From contig JACRMV010000006.1 of NCBI GenBank assembly GCA_016235025.1, forward strand, positions 323,166-387,165: a DNA stretch of 64,000 nt, written 5' to 3'. Source of the DNA: Rhodocyclales bacterium. GTDB taxonomy: Bacteria; Pseudomonadota; Gammaproteobacteria; Burkholderiales; Rhodocyclaceae. Below, in pieces: positions 8,985 through 17,723 of the stretch. The position numbers and the translations under genes are program-made. Position 1 is the stretch's first letter, and every line of letters starts with the position of its first letter. Below the pieces are notes generated by a model. It saw only the letters and a list, made by a program, of their open reading frames with translations. It was not told the origin of the DNA and searched no databases.

Positions 8985-9020
8985 TGAAAAAACAGACCGA
9001 TGGATTTCTCCATCGGTCTG
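8985..9020 (-). terminator. Intrinsic terminator of the pilin gene
   Basis: On the minus strand a perfect 12-bp stem (CAGACCGATGGA / TCCATCGGTCTG, 8993-9020) closes a GAAA loop and is followed by six T residues (8987-8992). It lies 13 bp after the pilin stop and divides the MSHA locus into two transcription units. It would limit expression of the downstream assembly genes relative to the pilin. Confidence 0.95.
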
Positions 9021-9033
9021 CTTCAGGCATCGA

Positions 9034-9603
9034 TCAGCAGCCGGTCGTGTCGCCGTTGGCCGAAGGCGGGGTTGTAGCACCGATCAAAGCGGCTCCACCG
9101 GCAACTGCCGGGGCGGTGTAGGTAAAGAAGCAAGTCGCCGGGTTGGTGCCGCCATTCACACGGATGGTCAGCACGGCGCCCGCGCCTGCGCCACCACCCA
9201 CTGTTGCCATTTGCTCACCAGCCAGTGCCGCAGCCGTAGCAGGGAATACGCTGGTCAAACCGGCAGCAGAAACGATGCCGTTCAGATTGGCCGTGGGATA
9301 ACCGTTAAGAATCTGGACTCGCCCTGATTCGGTACACAGGTTGGTCGTGTTGTTGGCAGGGTTTGGCCCAAAACCCGGCCCGGGACAAGCGACTGTATCC
9401 GCCACTCCGCCCCGCGCCAGCGCCGTGCCACGCACCAGTGCCGCCGCCGCCCCGACCGCGCCGCGCGCCGCATTGAGCTTGGCGATACGCGCATCACGCT
9501 GCAAATTAGTGAACCGCGGCAGGGCGACCGCCGCGAGGATGCCGAGGATGGTGATCACCACCACCAGCTCGATCAGGGTGAAGCCTGCATGGGTCTTGCG
9601 CAC
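9034..9603 (-). CDS. mshA: MSHA-type major pilin (type IV prepilin)
   Basis: This prepilin is the structural subunit of the pilus. The class III-like leader MRKTHAG is followed by the processing site G/F and the conserved hydrophobic helix FTLIELVVVITILGILAAVA with Glu5. The mature part is about 180 residues and has four Cys (near residues 74, 92, 158 and 189 of the precursor), which would allow two disulfides. The body is rich in Gly, Ala and Thr, as in many major pilins. The start is GTG at 9603, supported by an AGGAGG ribosome-binding site. It is the only pilin-like gene in the window; mshA versus mshB cannot be decided from sequence alone. Confidence 0.85.
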   Translation of the reverse strand: MRKTHAGFTLIELVVVITILGILAAVALPRFTNLQRDARIAKLNAARGAVGAAAALVRGTALARGGVADTVACPGPGFGPNPANNTTNLCTESGRVQILNGYPTANLNGIVSAAGLTSVFPATAAALAGEQMATVGGGAGAGAVLTIRVNGGTNPATCFFTYTAPAVAGGAALIGATTPPSANGDTTGC

Positions 9604-9610
9604 GATATTT

Positions 9611-9616
9611 CCTCCT
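9611..9616 (-). promoter_or_regulatory. Strong ribosome-binding site of the pilin gene
   Basis: A perfect AGGAGG on the minus strand lies 7 bases before the GTG start at 9603. It decides the start codon and fits a highly expressed structural subunit. Confidence 0.85.
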
Positions 9617-9670
9617 TTATAAATCGGTTCATCAAATAACTGTAACGACTTTTTTCAGTCTAACTTTAAC

Positions 9671-10135
9671 TTACTGCCAGGTAAACAGATACACCGGCAC
9701 CAGGCGAACATGGCCGTTGCCCGTCGACTCGACGCGCAAGCGAATCTCGTGTTGCTGTTTCGCCGTGAAGCGCACCCGCGCCGGGTCTTTCGGCACATAT
9801 ACCACCTCCGCCGGACGGCTGTCCCAGTACCAGGCGCCCGCCACCACGCGCCCTGACGCCGGATACACACCGGCCCAGCCCAGGGGCTTGGGCTCCAGCC
9901 ACTGGAACGGATCCTGGCGGGCCAGAAGACTGGCGTCCTGCGTCTCGCCCCGTGTTCCACGGCTCATCAGTTCGTAACTCACGGCACGCTCCAGCGCAGC
10001 ACGGTTGTCGTCGAACGCCTGTCGCTCGGATTCCACCTGGACGAACAGCAAACCCTGCAACAGAAAATATGCCAACGCGCTGAGAATCGCCAACACCACG
10101 GCAAATTCGAGCGAGGTCAGGCCGCGCGCCTTCAT
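9671..10135 (-). CDS. mshF: MSHA biogenesis protein MshF-like
   Basis: This 154-residue protein has an N-terminal hydrophobic helix preceded by a short basic segment (MKARGLTSLEFAVVLAILSA). The segment looks like a pilin-type helix without a clear G/F cleavage site. The rest is a small periplasmic domain. Position between mshG and the pilin matches MshF in Vibrio, which is the main reason for the name. ATG at 10135 overlaps the mshG stop by 1 bp (TGATG); a TTG one codon upstream is less likely. Confidence 0.7.
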   Translation of the reverse strand: MKARGLTSLEFAVVLAILSALAYFLLQGLLFVQVESERQAFDDNRAALERAVSYELMSRGTRGETQDASLLARQDPFQWLEPKPLGWAGVYPASGRVVAGAWYWDSRPAEVVYVPKDPARVRFTAKQQHEIRLRVESTGNGHVRLVPVYLFTWQ

Positions 10136-11364
10136 CAATGCTTGATCATGGTGCTGCCCAGATCCCAGATCGGCAGGAAGATGCCCAGCGCCAGCACCAG
10201 CACCATGGCGCCGAGCATGACGATGAGGATGGGCTCGATCTGCTGCGAAAGCGTCTTCAGCTCATATTCGACTTCGCTCTGATACATGTCGGCGACTTCC
10301 TGCATCATGTCGTCGAGCGCGCCGGACTCCTCGCCGACAGCGATCATCTGGATCACCACCGGCGTGAACACGCCGGCAGCGATGCTGGTGCGCAGGATAC
10401 TCTCGCCACGCTCCACGCCGTCGCGCATTTTTCCGATCTTGGCGGCGATGAACGCGTTATCGACCGTCTCTGCGACATTGGTCAGCGCCTGGATGATTGG
10501 CACGCCGCTGCGCGCCGCGAGCGCAAAGGCGCGAGCGAAGCGCGCCAGCGTGCCCTTCCGGATGATCCTGCCCGCGACCGGAATCTCCATCTTGATGCGA
10601 TCCCAGTCATAGCGGCCTTTTTCCGTCTTGCGCCAGGCATTGAAGCCCAGCCCCGCCAGCGCGACGCCGGCGATCAGGAGTGGCCAGGAGTGCACCATGA
10701 AATCCGAAAACCCGATCAACAGCCGCGTCATCAGCGGCAATTCGGCATTGAGCCCCTTGAAGGTCTTGGCAAAGGCGGGAATGACGAAGATATTGATGAC
10801 GAGCATCGCCACCGCCATGGCAGCCAACACGAACGAGGGGTAGCGCAAGGCAGACTTCACCTGTTCCTTCATGAAGCGCTCGAAATCCAGATGATCGAAC
10901 AGGCGAATGAAAACCTCTTCCAGCCGCCCTGTCATCTCGCCGACCCGCACCATCGAAATGTAGAAACGCGAAAACACCTCCGGATGGCGCGCCAGCGAAA
11001 GCGACAGGTCGCGCCCCGAATCGAGCCCTTCGCGCACATCACCGAGCACGGCTTTCATCGCCGGATTGTTGTTCGATTCCTGCAGACCGGCCAACGCGCG
11101 CATGATTGGCACGCCCGCCCGCAGCAGGGTATGCAACTGGCGTGAAAACAACAACACGTCAACCGGTTCAACCTTTTCCTTGAACAGGCTGAAATTCAGG
11201 CCTGCCCCGGATGCCGCCGACGAACCGCCGCCGGGCTTGATTTCAACCGGCGTGATGCCCATGCCGAACAAGGCATCCGCCACCGCACCCGGCGCCGCGC
11301 CATCCATGACGCCCTGCACCATCTCTCCCGTACTGTTGCGGCCGCGATAGGCGAAGTTAGGCAT
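10135..11364 (-). CDS. mshG: MSHA platform protein MshG (GspF/PilC family)
   Basis: This polytopic inner-membrane protein forms the base of the pilus and couples ATPase rotation to subunit insertion. The 409 residues contain the two repeated T2SSF domains (about 70-195 and 275-400), each with the GE(M/E)(T/S)G motif (VGEMTGRLEEV and VGEESGALDDM), and membrane segments near 170-195, 220-245 and 380-400. The N-terminus MPNFAYRGRNSTGEMVQG is typical of PilC/GspF. The start is 11 bp after mshE. Confidence 0.95.
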   Translation of the reverse strand: MPNFAYRGRNSTGEMVQGVMDGAAPGAVADALFGMGITPVEIKPGGGSSAASGAGLNFSLFKEKVEPVDVLLFSRQLHTLLRAGVPIMRALAGLQESNNNPAMKAVLGDVREGLDSGRDLSLSLARHPEVFSRFYISMVRVGEMTGRLEEVFIRLFDHLDFERFMKEQVKSALRYPSFVLAAMAVAMLVINIFVIPAFAKTFKGLNAELPLMTRLLIGFSDFMVHSWPLLIAGVALAGLGFNAWRKTEKGRYDWDRIKMEIPVAGRIIRKGTLARFARAFALAARSGVPIIQALTNVAETVDNAFIAAKIGKMRDGVERGESILRTSIAAGVFTPVVIQMIAVGEESGALDDMMQEVADMYQSEVEYELKTLSQQIEPILIVMLGAMVLVLALGIFLPIWDLGSTMIKH

Positions 11365-11375
11365 TGCGTTCCTTA

Positions 11376-13082
11376 TTATTCATCCAGCTGCGTGCTGATC
11401 CGCATCGCTTCATTGACCGTGGTGCGGCCGGCGAGGACCAGGCGCACGGCGTCGCGGCGCAGGGTGTGGCCGGCCATCTGCTCGCGGCCGAGCGCCATGA
11501 ACTCGTTGGGATCGCCGCGGTTGACGGCCTCGACCAGGGTATTGGTCATTTCCAGCATTTCGTACACGGCCTGGCGCCCCTTGTAGCCGGTATTGGCGCA
11601 ATGACTGCAACCCTGCCCGTGCAGGGGGCGGTGGCTATCGACCTGATCACCCAGTTCGATCCGCAGCCATTCATGCTCATGCGGCAACAGCGTGTAGGGA
11701 ACGGCGCAATTCTCGCAGATCACGCGCACCAGCCGCTGCGCCAGCACCATCTGAATCGAGAGCGCCACCATGTAGCGCGGCACGCCCATGTCAAGCAACC
11801 GGATGGGCGTCGACAAGGCGTCATTGGTATGCAGCGTGGATAACACCAGGTGGCCGGTCATGGCAGCGCGCATGCCGATCTCGGCGGTTTCCTGGTCGCG
11901 CATTTCACCGATCAGCACGATGTCCGGATCCTGGCGCAGGGCGGAGCGCAAGACGCGGCTGAAGCTCAGGTCGATCTTTTCATGCACCTGCACCTGGTTG
12001 ATACCGGGCAGACGGTATTCGACCGGATCCTCAACGGTGATGATCTTCTTCTCCGGCGTGTTGAGCTCATTGAGCGCGGCATACAGCGTGGTGGTCTTGC
12101 CCGAGCCGGTCGGCCCCGTGACCAGGACGATGCCGGAAGGCCGCGCGATGGCATGGCGGAAGCGCTCCAGGATATGCGGCGGCATGCGCAGCCGGTCGAG
12201 TTGCAACAAACCCGTGTTCTGCGCCAGCAGCCGCATCACCACGGATTCGCCATGTTGCGTCGGCATGCTCGAAATGCGGATGTCGAGCGGCACATCGCGC
12301 AGCTTGATGTTGAAGCGGCCATCCTGCGGCAGGCGTTTTTCGGAAATGTCGAGGCCGGACATCAGCTTCAGGCGCAGCACCAGCGCCGTTGCAATTTTCG
12401 TATCGGCCTCGGTCTGGATGTGCAGCACACCATCGATGCGAAAACGGATCAGCAGCGATTTTTCCTGGGGCTCGATGTGGATATCGGACGCATGCAGCTT
12501 CAGCGCCTCCTCGAACACCGTGTTGAGCAGGCGCACCACGGGGGCATCCTCGGCGCCGGTGGTGAGCCCCAGCAGGTTGCCGAATTCGGCCGGAACGTCG
12601 GACATGTCGGCCGTGAGTTCCCTGGCCAGGCCGTGGATTTCCTCGGTGCGGCTATACACGCGATCGATCGCGGCGAGCAGCTGGCTTTCGGTGACCACGG
12701 CGAGATCGATATCGCGCTTCAGCAGCCGCGCCAGATCGTCGAATGCCGCCAGGTCGGTGGGATCAGCCATGCCCACCAGCAGCATCCCGGCGCGCTCGCC
12801 AAGCACCAGCGAACGCAGGCGGCGCGCCTGGGTTTCCGGCAGCAGACTGATGTGCTCCGGTTTGGGATTGAACTGGCGCAGGTCGATGAAATCCGCGCCG
12901 AGCTGGCGCGCCAGAGCGGTAGAGATACCTTCTTCGGTGACAAAACCGCTGTCCACCAGGACGCGGCCCAGCTTGCGTCCGGTACGTTTTTGTTCGTCGA
13001 GTGCGAGTTTCAGCTGTTCGGCGGTAACCAGGCCCTGCTGCACCAGCAGGTCACCCAGGCGAATCTTTTCCGGACGCGCCAT
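11376..13082 (-). CDS. mshE: MSHA extension ATPase MshE with c-di-GMP-binding domain
   Basis: This GspE/PilB-family hexameric ATPase powers pilus extension. The 568 residues start with two consecutive MshEN motifs, RLGDLLVQQGLVTAEQL (from about residue 8) and KLGRVLVDSGFVTEEGI (from about 37). These are the known c-di-GMP-binding repeats of Vibrio MshE. Walker A GPTGSGKTT lies near residue 320, the Asp box ITVEDPVEYR and the Walker B region VLIGEMRDQET follow, and the His box STLHTND is present. A zinc-binding pair of CxxC motifs (ENC...CSHC) lies near 455-495. It is the first gene of the minus-strand MSHA unit. Confidence 0.95.
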   Translation of the reverse strand: MARPEKIRLGDLLVQQGLVTAEQLKLALDEQKRTGRKLGRVLVDSGFVTEEGISTALARQLGADFIDLRQFNPKPEHISLLPETQARRLRSLVLGERAGMLLVGMADPTDLAAFDDLARLLKRDIDLAVVTESQLLAAIDRVYSRTEEIHGLARELTADMSDVPAEFGNLLGLTTGAEDAPVVRLLNTVFEEALKLHASDIHIEPQEKSLLIRFRIDGVLHIQTEADTKIATALVLRLKLMSGLDISEKRLPQDGRFNIKLRDVPLDIRISSMPTQHGESVVMRLLAQNTGLLQLDRLRMPPHILERFRHAIARPSGIVLVTGPTGSGKTTTLYAALNELNTPEKKIITVEDPVEYRLPGINQVQVHEKIDLSFSRVLRSALRQDPDIVLIGEMRDQETAEIGMRAAMTGHLVLSTLHTNDALSTPIRLLDMGVPRYMVALSIQMVLAQRLVRVICENCAVPYTLLPHEHEWLRIELGDQVDSHRPLHGQGCSHCANTGYKGRQAVYEMLEMTNTLVEAVNRGDPNEFMALGREQMAGHTLRRDAVRLVLAGRTTVNEAMRISTQLDE

Positions 13083-13222
13083 CAGGCAGTCTCCTCGCAG
13101 GTCATTTCTGCATTATTCTTGAATCACGCCGCGCTTTGCTTCACGAATACACACGAAGTCCTTGCGCTAATCGGCTGATTTTGTGGAAACTACCGTTTTT
13201 ATCGAAAGCACGCAAGTTCTTC

Positions 13223-13720
13223 ATGCCCTTCCACGTCGTTCTCGTCGCCCCGGAAATACCGCCCAACACCGGCAACGTCATCCGGCTCTGCGCCAATACC
13301 GGCGCGCACCTGCATCTCGTCGAGCCGCTCGGCTTCGATCTCTCGGAGCGGCAATTGCGCCGCGCCGGGATGGATTACGCCGAACTGGCGGTGGTCACGG
13401 TGCATGCCGACTGGCCGGCGTGCCGCCAGACGCTCGCCGCCGGCGGTGCGACGCGCCTGTTTGCGCTGACAACGAAAGGCATACGCCCTCATACCAGCGC
13501 CAGCGCAGTGCGCCCTTTCGGGAATTTCCTACCCGGGGATGTATTTGTCTTCGGTTCCGAAACCTGCGGGCTCCCGGCGCACGTCCTGGCCGACATCCCC
13601 GCGGAAAACTGGCTGCGCCTGCCGCTCGTCCCCGGCAACCGCAGCCTGAATTTATCCAACACGGTCGCCATCATGGTCTATGAAGCCTGGCGGCAGAATG
13701 GATTTCCCGGTGGGGAATGA
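13223..13720 (+). CDS. trmL: tRNA (cytidine(34)-2'-O)-methyltransferase TrmL
   Basis: This small SPOUT methyltransferase modifies the wobble base of tRNA-Leu isoacceptors. The 165 residues from ATG 13223 carry the family N-terminus (PEIPPNTGNVIRLCANTG), the FGSETCGLP motif and the C-terminal trefoil-knot SAM-binding motif (RSLNLSNTVAIMVYEAWRQ). The open frame extends 29 codons upstream with no family similarity. The gene is divergent from mshE, with a 140-bp gap that must hold both promoters. Confidence 0.95.
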   Translation: MPFHVVLVAPEIPPNTGNVIRLCANTGAHLHLVEPLGFDLSERQLRRAGMDYAELAVVTVHADWPACRQTLAAGGATRLFALTTKGIRPHTSASAVRPFGNFLPGDVFVFGSETCGLPAHVLADIPAENWLRLPLVPGNRSLNLSNTVAIMVYEAWRQNGFPGGE

Positions 13721-13764
13721 CCGGCGAGGCAGGCGGCCGGGGTGGCCCGCCGCGTCCACTGGCC

Positions 13765-14754
13765 CTATTCGTTCTTCGGCTCGCGCGCCATCAGTTGCAT
13801 CACCGCCTCGCGCGGGGCGATGCGGCCAGCGAGCACGGCGACGACGGCTTCGGTGATCGGCATCTCGATGCCCAGCGCCTGCGCCCGGCGGGCGACTTCA
13901 TGCGCGGCAGGAACGCCTTCGGCGACGTGGCCAAGTTCGGCCGCAATCTCGTCGAGCGCGTGGCCGGCAGCCAATAACAGGCCGACGCGGCGATTGCGCG
14001 ACAAATCGCCAGTGCAGGTCAGCACCAGGTCGCCCAGCCCTGCCAGTCCGGTAAAGGTCTCCCGCCGCGCATCCAGCGCGACGCCAAAGCGCATGATCTC
14101 CACCAGCCCGCGCGTGACCAGCGCGGCCCGTGCATTGTTGCCCAGGCCCAGTCCGTCGCTGATGCCGGTGGCGATTGCCAGCACGTTCTTGACGGCACCG
14201 CCGACCTCGACACCCGTCAGGTCATCATTGGCATAAATGCGCAGATGACTGCCATGCAGCGCCTGCGTGAAACGCACGGCAAAATCCATGTCGGCCGCCG
14301 CCAGCGTGATGGCGGCCGGTAGCCCGCGCGCCACCTCCAGCGCAAAACTCGGCCCGCTCAATACGCCGCAGGAGGCAGCGGCGCCGAAAACCTCCGCCAC
14401 CACCTGATGCGGCAACAGGCCACTGCCCGCTTCCAGCCCCTTGCAGGCCCAGAGAAAAGGCGTGGCAGCAAGCCTAGGTTGCGTTTTTATCCGTTCCAGC
14501 AACGGGCGCAAGCCAGCCAGTGGCGTCGCCAGCAACAGCAGATCAGCCGCCGCACATGCCGCAGCAAAATCAGCAGTAACCGAGAGCGCCGCGGGAAACC
14601 GGCAGCCTGGCAGGTAACGTGTATTTTCGCGCTGCCGCGCCATGTGTTCGGCCTGTGCCGCATCGCGCGCCCACAGGCAAACCGTGTGCCGCGGGGCGAA
14701 CGCCATCGCCAGCGCGGTCCCCCACGCTCCAGCGCCAAGCACGGCTACGCGCAT
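13765..14754 (-). CDS. gpsA: NAD(P)-dependent glycerol-3-phosphate dehydrogenase GpsA
   Basis: This enzyme makes sn-glycerol-3-phosphate from dihydroxyacetone phosphate for phospholipid synthesis. ATG at 14754 starts [16 protein letters not shown], which contains the dinucleotide-binding GxGxxG motif. The 329 residues also show [14 protein letters not shown], the catalytic-lysine region ([18 protein letters not shown]) and the C-terminal substrate-binding phrase [18 protein letters not shown]. Order with secB, grxC and a rhodanese gene resembles the E. coli yibN-grxC-secB-gpsA cluster. Confidence 0.96.
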   Translation of the reverse strand: MRVAVLGAGAWGTALAMAFAPRHTVCLWARDAAQAEHMARQRENTRYLPGCRFPAALSVTADFAAACAAADLLLLATPLAGLRPLLERIKTQPRLAATPFLWACKGLEAGSGLLPHQVVAEVFGAAASCGVLSGPSFALEVARGLPAAITLAAADMDFAVRFTQALHGSHLRIYANDDLTGVEVGGAVKNVLAIATGISDGLGLGNNARAALVTRGLVEIMRFGVALDARRETFTGLAGLGDLVLTCTGDLSRNRRVGLLLAAGHALDEIAAELGHVAEGVPAAHEVARRAQALGIEMPITEAVVAVLAGRIAPREAVMQLMAREPKNE

Positions 14755-14800
14755 GACCGTACCTCGCACATTCCGCAGCGGCATGCCGCAACACGGCGCC

Positions 14801-15262
14801 TCACAAGCCCCATACCTGCGCCGCCTTGACGTAGCCTCCCTGGCCGTCGCGGTGCTTCACCCTGATCCAGCCGCCGGGCAGGATTTCGATCAGCTCCAGC
14901 AGCACATCGTGTACGGCAACGAAGACCAGCGCAGATTTTTCATCGGCGCTGGCGCGTACCTCGGCACGCTCGCCGCGCACCATGACATGGCGTTGGGTAC
15001 TGAGGTACTTCTTCTCGATCCAGACCAGATCGCCCTTGTTGTCGCGCACCTTGCTCCAGCCTTCGAGGCTGAGTATCCGCTCCACCGGCGTGCCGGCAGC
15101 GATCACGAACAAAGGTTTGGCCTGGGCCGAGGGCGCGTCAAACAAGGGTGCCGCTTCGCTTACCGAAAGGAAATCCAGCGCGGCGGCCGGCAGCGGCAAG
15201 GCACACAGCGCGAGCAGCGCCACGCCAAGAACACCCATGCCGCCGTAACGCCGTCTCGCCAT
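14801..15262 (-). CDS. Secreted bacterial SH3-domain protein
   Basis: This 153-residue protein has a signal peptide (about residues 1-27, cleaved near AAA/LD) followed by two SH3b-like segments. Each follows the pattern of a start phrase ([18 protein letters not shown]), a hydrophobic strand and a GW turn (LEGWSKV; PGGWIRV). Such proteins bind the cell wall or partner proteins in the periplasm, but the precise role is unknown. It sits between secB and gpsA with gaps of 6 and 46 bp, so it is probably cotranscribed with them. Confidence 0.8.
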   Translation of the reverse strand: MARRRYGGMGVLGVALLALCALPLPAAALDFLSVSEAAPLFDAPSAQAKPLFVIAAGTPVERILSLEGWSKVRDNKGDLVWIEKKYLSTQRHVMVRGERAEVRASADEKSALVFVAVHDVLLELIEILPGGWIRVKHRDGQGGYVKAAQVWGL

Positions 15263-15268
15263 CGCCGA

Positions 15269-15733
15269 CTATTGCAGTGGTGTCGGTGCTTCGGCTGAAG
15301 CCGCCGCCTGCTGCTGCATCGCGCGCTGCTGATAGAGGGCTTCGAAATTCACCGGGGCAAGCAGCACCGGCGGAAACCCCGCGCTGCTGATCGCGGAAGA
15401 AATCGTTTCGCGCGCGTAGGGAAACAGGATGTTGGGACAGCCCACCGCCAGGATCGGCTCCATGTCTTCCTGCGGCACATTGACGATGCGGAAGATACCG
15501 GCTTGCGCCGCCTCGACCAGGAAGAAGGCCATCTCGCCCTTCTTCGCCGTCACCGTCACCGTCACCACCACCTCGAAGACGCCATCGCCGAGTGTGGTCG
15601 CGGTATTCTGGATTTGCACTTCAATCGCTGGCGCCTCACGTTCAAGATAGACCTGCGGCGCATTGGGCACTTCGACGGAAAGGTCGCGGACGTAAATCTT
15701 TTCGATGCTGAAACCAGGTTGCTGATCGCTCAT
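15269..15733 (-). CDS. secB: Protein-export chaperone SecB
   Basis: This tetrameric chaperone holds preproteins unfolded and delivers them to SecA. ATG at 15733 gives 154 residues (MSDQQPGFSIEKIYVRDLS), the usual length; the longer frame upstream has no family similarity. Characteristic phrases are VYLEREAPAIEVQI, the strand ending EMAFFLVEAAQAGIF, and CPNILFPYARE, which includes the SecA-binding side. The tail is Gln/Ala-rich. It is followed 6 bp later by the SH3 gene. Confidence 0.96.
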   Translation of the reverse strand: MSDQQPGFSIEKIYVRDLSVEVPNAPQVYLEREAPAIEVQIQNTATTLGDGVFEVVVTVTVTAKKGEMAFFLVEAAQAGIFRIVNVPQEDMEPILAVGCPNILFPYARETISSAISSAGFPPVLLAPVNFEALYQQRAMQQQAAASAEAPTPLQ

Positions 15734-15770
15734 GATGGACGGGTTGGACAGGTAAGAGTGGTTGAAAAAG

Positions 15771-16028
15771 TCATGCGGCAAGCAGTGCGTCGAGCCGGCC
15801 CTGGCGATCGAGCTCATACAGATCGTCACAGCCCCCAACGTACCTTTCGCCAATGTAGATTTGCGGCACGGTGCGACGGCCGGTTTTTTGCATCATTTCA
15901 TCGCGTCGCCCGGGATCGAGATCGACACGCACTTTTTCGATCTCGGCCACGCCCTTGCGCCGCAACAGTTGCTCGGCGCGCACGCAGTAAGGACAGACAG
16001 CGGTGGTGTACATCAGGATTTTCTGCAT
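15771..16028 (-). CDS. grxC: Glutaredoxin 3 (GrxC)
   Basis: This small dithiol glutaredoxin reduces disulfides and mixed disulfides using glutathione. ATG at 16028 gives 85 residues with the active site CPYC near residues 12-15, the cis-proline motif TVPQIYIG and the glutathione-binding GGCDDLYEL. The nine codons upstream in the open frame are not part of the family. It lies between the rhodanese gene and secB, the same arrangement as in many Proteobacteria. Confidence 0.95.
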   Translation of the reverse strand: MQKILMYTTAVCPYCVRAEQLLRRKGVAEIEKVRVDLDPGRRDEMMQKTGRRTVPQIYIGERYVGGCDDLYELDRQGRLDALLAA

Positions 16029-16070
16029 GGAATCCTCTTGATAATGGCTGCCCATTTCATTTCGAATGAC

Positions 16071-16487
16071 TCAAGCCTTTGTGGTCAAGGGCAGCTTGGC
16101 CTCTTTCCACGCCTGGATGCCACCCGCAAGACTGAATACCTTGCCGAAGCCGGCTTTCTGCATCTGCGCGCATGCGGCAGTGGAACGAGTGCCGGCGGCA
16201 CAGCAAATAATGACCGGCTTGTCCTTGAAACTTTCCAGTTCGGAAAGGTGTTTTTCCAGCTGCGACAACGCGACGTGCCGTGCTCCCGGCACATGACCGC
16301 TTTTCCACTCGCTGTCTTCACGCACGTCGAGCAGCAGTGCATCTTCCCGGTTCATCATCAAGGTAGCCTGAGCCGGGTCAATCTCCAGCTTGTCCTGCCC
16401 CGTTAACAACGGCCATAGCAGCATTCCACCCGAAAACAGCGCTGCCAGAGCCCACATCCAGTTCTGCTCCAGAAATTCCATGTTCAT
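16071..16487 (-). CDS. Membrane-anchored rhodanese-like protein (YibN type)
   Basis: This is a sulfurtransferase domain facing the cytoplasm or periplasm from a single N-terminal membrane anchor (about residues 10-28). The 138 residues contain the rhodanese fold: DVREDSEWKSGHVPGA near 54-70 and the active-site loop CCAAGTRS near 95-102, with a catalytic Cys that would carry persulfide. It overlaps the upstream ArsR gene by 4 bp (ATGA), so the two are translated from one message. ATG at 16481 is an alternative start two codons in. Confidence 0.88.
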   Translation of the reverse strand: MNMEFLEQNWMWALAALFSGGMLLWPLLTGQDKLEIDPAQATLMMNREDALLLDVREDSEWKSGHVPGARHVALSQLEKHLSELESFKDKPVIICCAAGTRSTAACAQMQKAGFGKVFSLAGGIQAWKEAKLPLTTKA

Positions 16488-16810
16488 TCCTTGTCCTTGT
16501 CATGTATGCCGCAAAAGACTTCGCGCATCGTGGCGACCAGCTGCAGGGTGCGCGGATCGGCGACGCGATAATAAACACGATTGGCGTCCCGCCGGGCCTG
16601 CAGTACGCCCTTGTCACGCATGATGCCCAGGTGCTGCGAAACATTACTCTGCGAGGTGCCGACGATTTCGACGATATCCTGCACGCAGACCTCCTCCGCG
16701 CCCACCACGCAGAGAATCTTCAACCGCAACGGATGCGCCATGGCCTTCAGCGCCCGCGCTGCGGTGTCGATATGCTCCTGTTTTCCTGCCAGATCCTGAA
16801 TCACATCCAT
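16484..16810 (-). CDS. ArsR family transcriptional regulator
   Basis: This 108-residue winged-helix repressor has the ArsR DNA-recognition segment TSQSNVSQHLGIMRDKGVL and the wing RRDANRVYYRV. Its Cys residues (LKILCVVGAEEVCVQDI near 34 and 43, and EVFCGIH near 100) do not form the classical ELCVCDL arsenic site. One Cys in helix 2 and one near the C-terminus is the layout of persulfide-sensing relatives (BigR/SqrR). Overlap with the rhodanese gene supports a sulfur-linked signal, which is an inference. It is divergent from gpmA. Confidence 0.85.
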   Translation of the reverse strand: MDVIQDLAGKQEHIDTAARALKAMAHPLRLKILCVVGAEEVCVQDIVEIVGTSQSNVSQHLGIMRDKGVLQARRDANRVYYRVADPRTLQLVATMREVFCGIHDKDKE

Positions 16811-16973
16811 GATGTCCTTCCCCGCGCAAACACGCTGTGTGTATGTGTATGCCGCACCCCTCCGGCTAATATTCTAACCTGCTTATTTTTCATTCGCGCA
16901 TTTCTACGGGCTACACGCGAACTCACTCGTCCGCTCGCGTTAAAATCAGATTTTTCATCGGGAACGCCTGCAC
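16811..16973. other. Intergenic region between arsR-like gene and gpmA
   Basis: This 163-bp divergent region should hold both promoters and the ArsR operator. It contains an AT-rich patch (AATATTCTAACC near 16868-16879) and alternating purine/pyrimidine TGTGTATGTGTATG near 16840. A TTAAAAT word near 16938-16944 is a possible -10 box for gpmA. I could not fix an operator palindrome by eye. Confidence 0.35.
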
Positions 16974-17723
16974 ATGTACAAAATTGTCTTCCTTCGCCAC
17001 GGCGAATCGACCTGGAACCAGGAAAACCGCTTTACCGGCTGGACGGATGTCGGCCTCACCGAAAAAGGACTGGCCGAAGCCCATGCCGCCGGCCAGTTGC
17101 TGAAAAGCCAGGGCTGGGCTTTCGACATCGCCTTCACCTCCGTGCTGCGCCGCGCCATCAAGACCTTGTGGACCGTACTGGAAGACATGGACCGGATGTG
17201 GATTCCGGTACACCACTCCTGGCGCCTCAATGAGCGCCATTACGGTGCCCTGCAGGGGCTCGACAAGGCGGAAACTGCCGCCAAGTTTGGTGAACAGCAA
17301 GTGCTGATCTGGCGGCGCGCCTACGACACGCCGCCGCCGCCGCTGGCCGAAGACGACCCCCGCCTGACGCTGGATGACCCGCGTTATGCCGGCCTCCCGC
17401 CCGAGCACTTCCCCCGTACCGAATGCCTGAAGGACACCGTGACCCGCGTCCTGCCGTTCTGGAACGAAACCATCGCACCAGCCATCCTGTCCGGCAAGAG
17501 CGTGCTGATCGCCGCTCATGGCAACAGCATCCGGGCGCTGATCAAGTACCTCGACAATGTTTCGGACAGCGATATCGTCGGCCTCAACATCCCCACGGCG
17601 CAACCCCTGGTGTATGAGCTCGATGCCGACCTCAAGCCGATTCGCCACTACTATCTCGGCGACCCGGAGGCCATCGCAGCAGCGCTGCAAGTCGTGGCCA
17701 ACCAGGGCAAAGCAAAGGTTTGA
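16974..17723 (+). CDS. gpmA: 2,3-bisphosphoglycerate-dependent phosphoglycerate mutase
   Basis: This cytoplasmic glycolytic and gluconeogenic enzyme interconverts 3- and 2-phosphoglycerate. The 249 residues start [20 protein letters not shown], with the phosphorylated His9 in the RHGES motif. They continue with [26 protein letters not shown] and the second catalytic His in [10 protein letters not shown]. Full length for the dPGM family. Its stop overlaps the proposed TTG start of envC by 4 bp. Confidence 0.97.
   Translation: MYKIVFLRHGESTWNQENRFTGWTDVGLTEKGLAEAHAAGQLLKSQGWAFDIAFTSVLRRAIKTLWTVLEDMDRMWIPVHHSWRLNERHYGALQGLDKAETAAKFGEQQVLIWRRAYDTPPPPLAEDDPRLTLDDPRYAGLPPEHFPRTECLKDTVTRVLPFWNETIAPAILSGKSVLIAAHGNSIRALIKYLDNVSDSDIVGLNIPTAQPLVYELDADLKPIRHYYLGDPEAIAAALQVVANQGKAKV

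Noticed and set aside
9617..9645. A TTACAG-17 bp-TTATAA promoter pair ahead of the pilin.
   Set aside because: The start of transcription would fall in the ribosome-binding site, leaving no leader; the match is probably chance in an AT-rich stretch.
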